This document shows positions 4,661-6,585 of a stretch of 6,585 nt of DNA, piece by piece. The position numbers were made by a program, and so were the translations under genes. How positions within the stretch are numbered: position 1 is the stretch's first letter; every line of letters begins with the position of its first letter. The notes beneath the pieces were generated by a model. It saw only the letters and a program-made list of their open reading frames with translations, was not told the DNA's origin and searched no databases. Origin of the DNA: Patescibacteria group bacterium (GTDB lineage Bacteria > Patescibacteriota > Patescibacteriia > Patescibacteriales > UBA12465); the NCBI GenBank assembly GCA_021734825.1, contig JAIPIE010000040.1:1-6585 (forward strand). Direction: 5' to 3'.

Positions 4661-6585
4661 ATGTGGAGAGAGAACCGGCCAAAAAATAAAGAAAAAAATA
4701 ATATTATTTCGCGTTTGCGCCTCTTTGCGGCGCTTATTTTTTTATTACTTTTAGCTCTTATTTATCGTTTATATTATCTTCAGTTGAATCAGGGCGATTG
4801 GTATGAATCTTTAGCTACTGGGCAGCATCAAGTTTCTACTATGCTTCAGGCTAATCGAGGTAAAATAATGTTGCACGAAAAGTTAAATGATCAGGAGCGT
4901 CTATATCCCTTGGCAACCAATAAAGATTTTGCTTTTTTGTATACAGTACCTAAAGATATTAAAGACCCACAAGCGATGGCGGAAAAATTGTGTGATTTTT
5001 TTGATAGAACAACTTTAGCCGCAGAAGTTAATGCTGAATTAGACGAGCAGCAAGCCAGGGCTTTGCAATACGAGCTTGATACTATTCGGGAATCAGAGGT
5101 GAGTGATGAAGACAAGGTGGCTAGGATTAAAGCCGCTCAAGCCTTGGCGGCTTCTAAAAAAATGGACCCAGACGCTCTTGAATTAAGAGAAATCATGATT
5201 GAAAGATTAATTAAAGAACGCAAAGAAGAAAGTATAAAAAATTATTTAAAAAAAGTTGATAAACCGGGCGACCCTTACGAGCCCTTAAAAGCCAAGGTGG
5301 ATGACGCCTCGCTAAGTTCTTTTTATGCTTATTTATCCAGTAGTGATGAAAAAGTGATTAATCCGGCTGACTTGGAAAGACGTTTAGATAAGGTCGTATT
5401 TAAGGATAGTGGCGAACCTGTAAAAATTGAGGGGATTGGTTTTAATTTGCAAACCCATCGCTATTACCCGGAAAATAATACAGCCGCTAGTATTGTCGGC
5501 TTCGTTAGTAGTATTAATGATCAAGAACATGGTCGTTATGGCTTAGAAGAATTTTTTAATGATGAATTGTCAGGAATAAATGGTTCTTTGAAAGGTGAGC
5601 GTGGTTTGAGTAATACTATTATTGTTAATGATCGTGAATATATTAAGCCTCAAGCGGGCAGTGATTTAATTCTAACAATTGATCGTAGCGCTCAATTTAA
5701 AGCCTGTGCTTCTTTAGAAGAAACGGTCAAATCTCATCATGCGAAGAGTGGTAGCGTTATCGCTGTTAATGCTAAAACGGGCGCGATTTTGGCGATGTGT
5801 TCTGTACCCAGTTTTAACCCGAATAATTACAAAGACGTTGATGATATTAAAGTTTATAATAATCCAGTTATTTTATATCAGTATGAACCAGGTTCAGTTT
5901 TTAAAGTAATTACGATGGCGGCCGCTATCGATCAGGGAAAGGTTTCGCCAAATACAATTTACAAGGACGAAGGAAAGATAATGATCAACGGTTGGCCTAA
6001 ACCGATTAGTAACGCTGATTATAGTACTTTCGGTCCACATGGCGTAGTTGATATGAACGCAGTGTTGGAGAACTCGTTAAATACCGGAGCAATCTTTGCT
6101 ATGTTGCAAATAGGGCCAGAGGTTTTTGCTAATTATGTTAAGGATTTTGGCTTTGGTGAGGGGACGGGGATTGAGCTTGGATCAGAAAGTCCAGGTAATA
6201 TTAATAATTTATTGAATAATAAAATTAAAGAAATTGATGCCGCGACTGCTTCTTTTGGGCAGGGAATTGCAGTGACCCCTTTACAGATGCTTATGTCCTA
6301 TCAAGCCTTAGCTAATAAGGGAACCTTAATGAAGCCTTATATTGTCCAAGAAATAAGGCATCAGGATGGTCGCATTGATGAATCAAAGCCACAGGCCTTG
6401 CGACAAGTCGTTTCTGCTCAAACTGCTAATACCATCTTAGCCATGTTGGTGAATGTAGTGGAGAACGGTCATGCTAAAAGTGCACAAATCCCTGGATATT
6501 ATGTTGGTGGCAAAACAGGAACAGCTCAAGTAGCTAATGTCGGTGGCTATAGTAATGAGGATTATATTCATACCTTTATAGGAGT
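4661..6585 (+). CDS. ftsI: Septal peptidoglycan transpeptidase FtsI (class B PBP, PBP2/PBP3 type), 3' end outside window
   Basis: This class B penicillin-binding protein would crosslink septal peptidoglycan as partner of FtsW. The frame runs from the ATG at 4661 to the right edge (641 residues) with no stop, so the C-terminus is missing. A basic cytoplasmic tail (1-20) precedes one membrane anchor (21-40). The pedestal domain begins with the family arginine-glycine motif in NRGKI (65-69) and later has RYYPENNTAASIVGFV (267-282). The transpeptidase domain has all three active-site motifs: S412-V-F-K415 within YEPGSVFK, S472-L-N474, and K618-T-G620 within GGKTGTA. The pedestal is enlarged: about 200 residues separate RG from RYYP, against roughly 110 in E. 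coli FtsI, with a highly charged helical stretch at about 127-200. An in-frame TAG at 4655 makes ATG 4661 the first start. It follows ftsL by 13 nt, without a Shine-Dalgarno motif. MrdA (PBP2, elongation) is less likely given the position. Confidence 0.94.
   Translation, partial: MWRENRPKNKEKNNIISRLRLFAALIFLLLLALIYRLYYLQLNQGDWYESLATGQHQVSTMLQANRGKIMLHEKLNDQERLYPLATNKDFAFLYTVPKDIKDPQAMAEKLCDFFDRTTLAAEVNAELDEQQARALQYELDTIRESEVSDEDKVARIKAAQALAASKKMDPDALELREIMIERLIKERKEESIKNYLKKVDKPGDPYEPLKAKVDDASLSSFYAYLSSSDEKVINPADLERRLDKVVFKDSGEPVKIEGIGFNLQTHRYYPENNTAASIVGFVSSINDQEHGRYGLEEFFNDELSGINGSLKGERGLSNTIIVNDREYIKPQAGSDLILTIDRSAQFKACASLEETVKSHHAKSGSVIAVNAKTGAILAMCSVPSFNPNNYKDVDDIKVYNNPVILYQYEPGSVFKVITMAAAIDQGKVSPNTIYKDEGKIMINGWPKPISNADYSTFGPHGVVDMNAVLENSLNTGAIFAMLQIGPEVFANYVKDFGFGEGTGIELGSESPGNINNLLNNKIKEIDAATASFGQGIAVTPLQMLMSYQALANKGTLMKPYIVQEIRHQDGRIDESKPQALRQVVSAQTANTILAMLVNVVENGHAKSAQIPGYYVGGKTGTAQVANVGGYSNEDYIHTFIG

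Noticed and set aside
4891..5115. Antisense open frame of 74 codons within ftsI
   Set aside because: It is opposite the charged helical region of FtsI. Its serine-rich composition is what reverse reading of such codons produces.

Overview
This is a 6.6 kb stretch of low-GC chromosome (clearly AT-rich by eye) with every gene on the + strand. It looks like a member of the Candidate Phyla Radiation (Patescibacteria). That placement is an inference. It rests on the compact mraZ-rsmH-ftsL-ftsI order, the half-length TsaB, the divergent FtsL-like protein, the scarcity of Shine-Dalgarno sites and the general feel of the proteins; no 16S rRNA or ribosomal marker is present. The standard code with TGA as stop fits: tsaB ends in TGA followed at once by an in-frame TAA, and no in-frame TGA interrupts the conserved genes.

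Layout. (1) Positions 1-2747 are the tail of an operon whose promoter lies outside the window. It holds an unrecognised 272-residue protein, cysS (cysteinyl-tRNA synthetase) and a short tsaB-like gene (tRNA t6A modification), closed by a strong intrinsic terminator at 2717-2747. (2) Positions 2748-2882 are a regulatory interval. It holds a near-consensus sigma-70 promoter (TTGACC-17-TATAAT). Just downstream of the predicted transcription start are three GGKGAA boxes spaced exactly 10 bp apart, which look like an MraZ autoregulatory operator. (3) From 2883 to the right edge is the start of a division and cell-wall (dcw) cluster: mraZ, rsmH, an ftsL-like gene and ftsI/pbpB. The last runs off the window with its catalytic motifs present but its C-terminus missing.

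How the genes fit together: the first operon serves translation (tRNA charging and tRNA modification). The second couples a transcriptional regulator and a 16S rRNA methyltransferase to septal peptidoglycan synthesis, with FtsL as the membrane partner of the FtsI transpeptidase. I see no mobile element, CRISPR array, rRNA or tRNA. The window is mostly ordinary housekeeping DNA. The points worth a second look are the MraZ-type operator, the enlarged N-terminal region of FtsI, the shrunken TsaB and the unassigned first protein.
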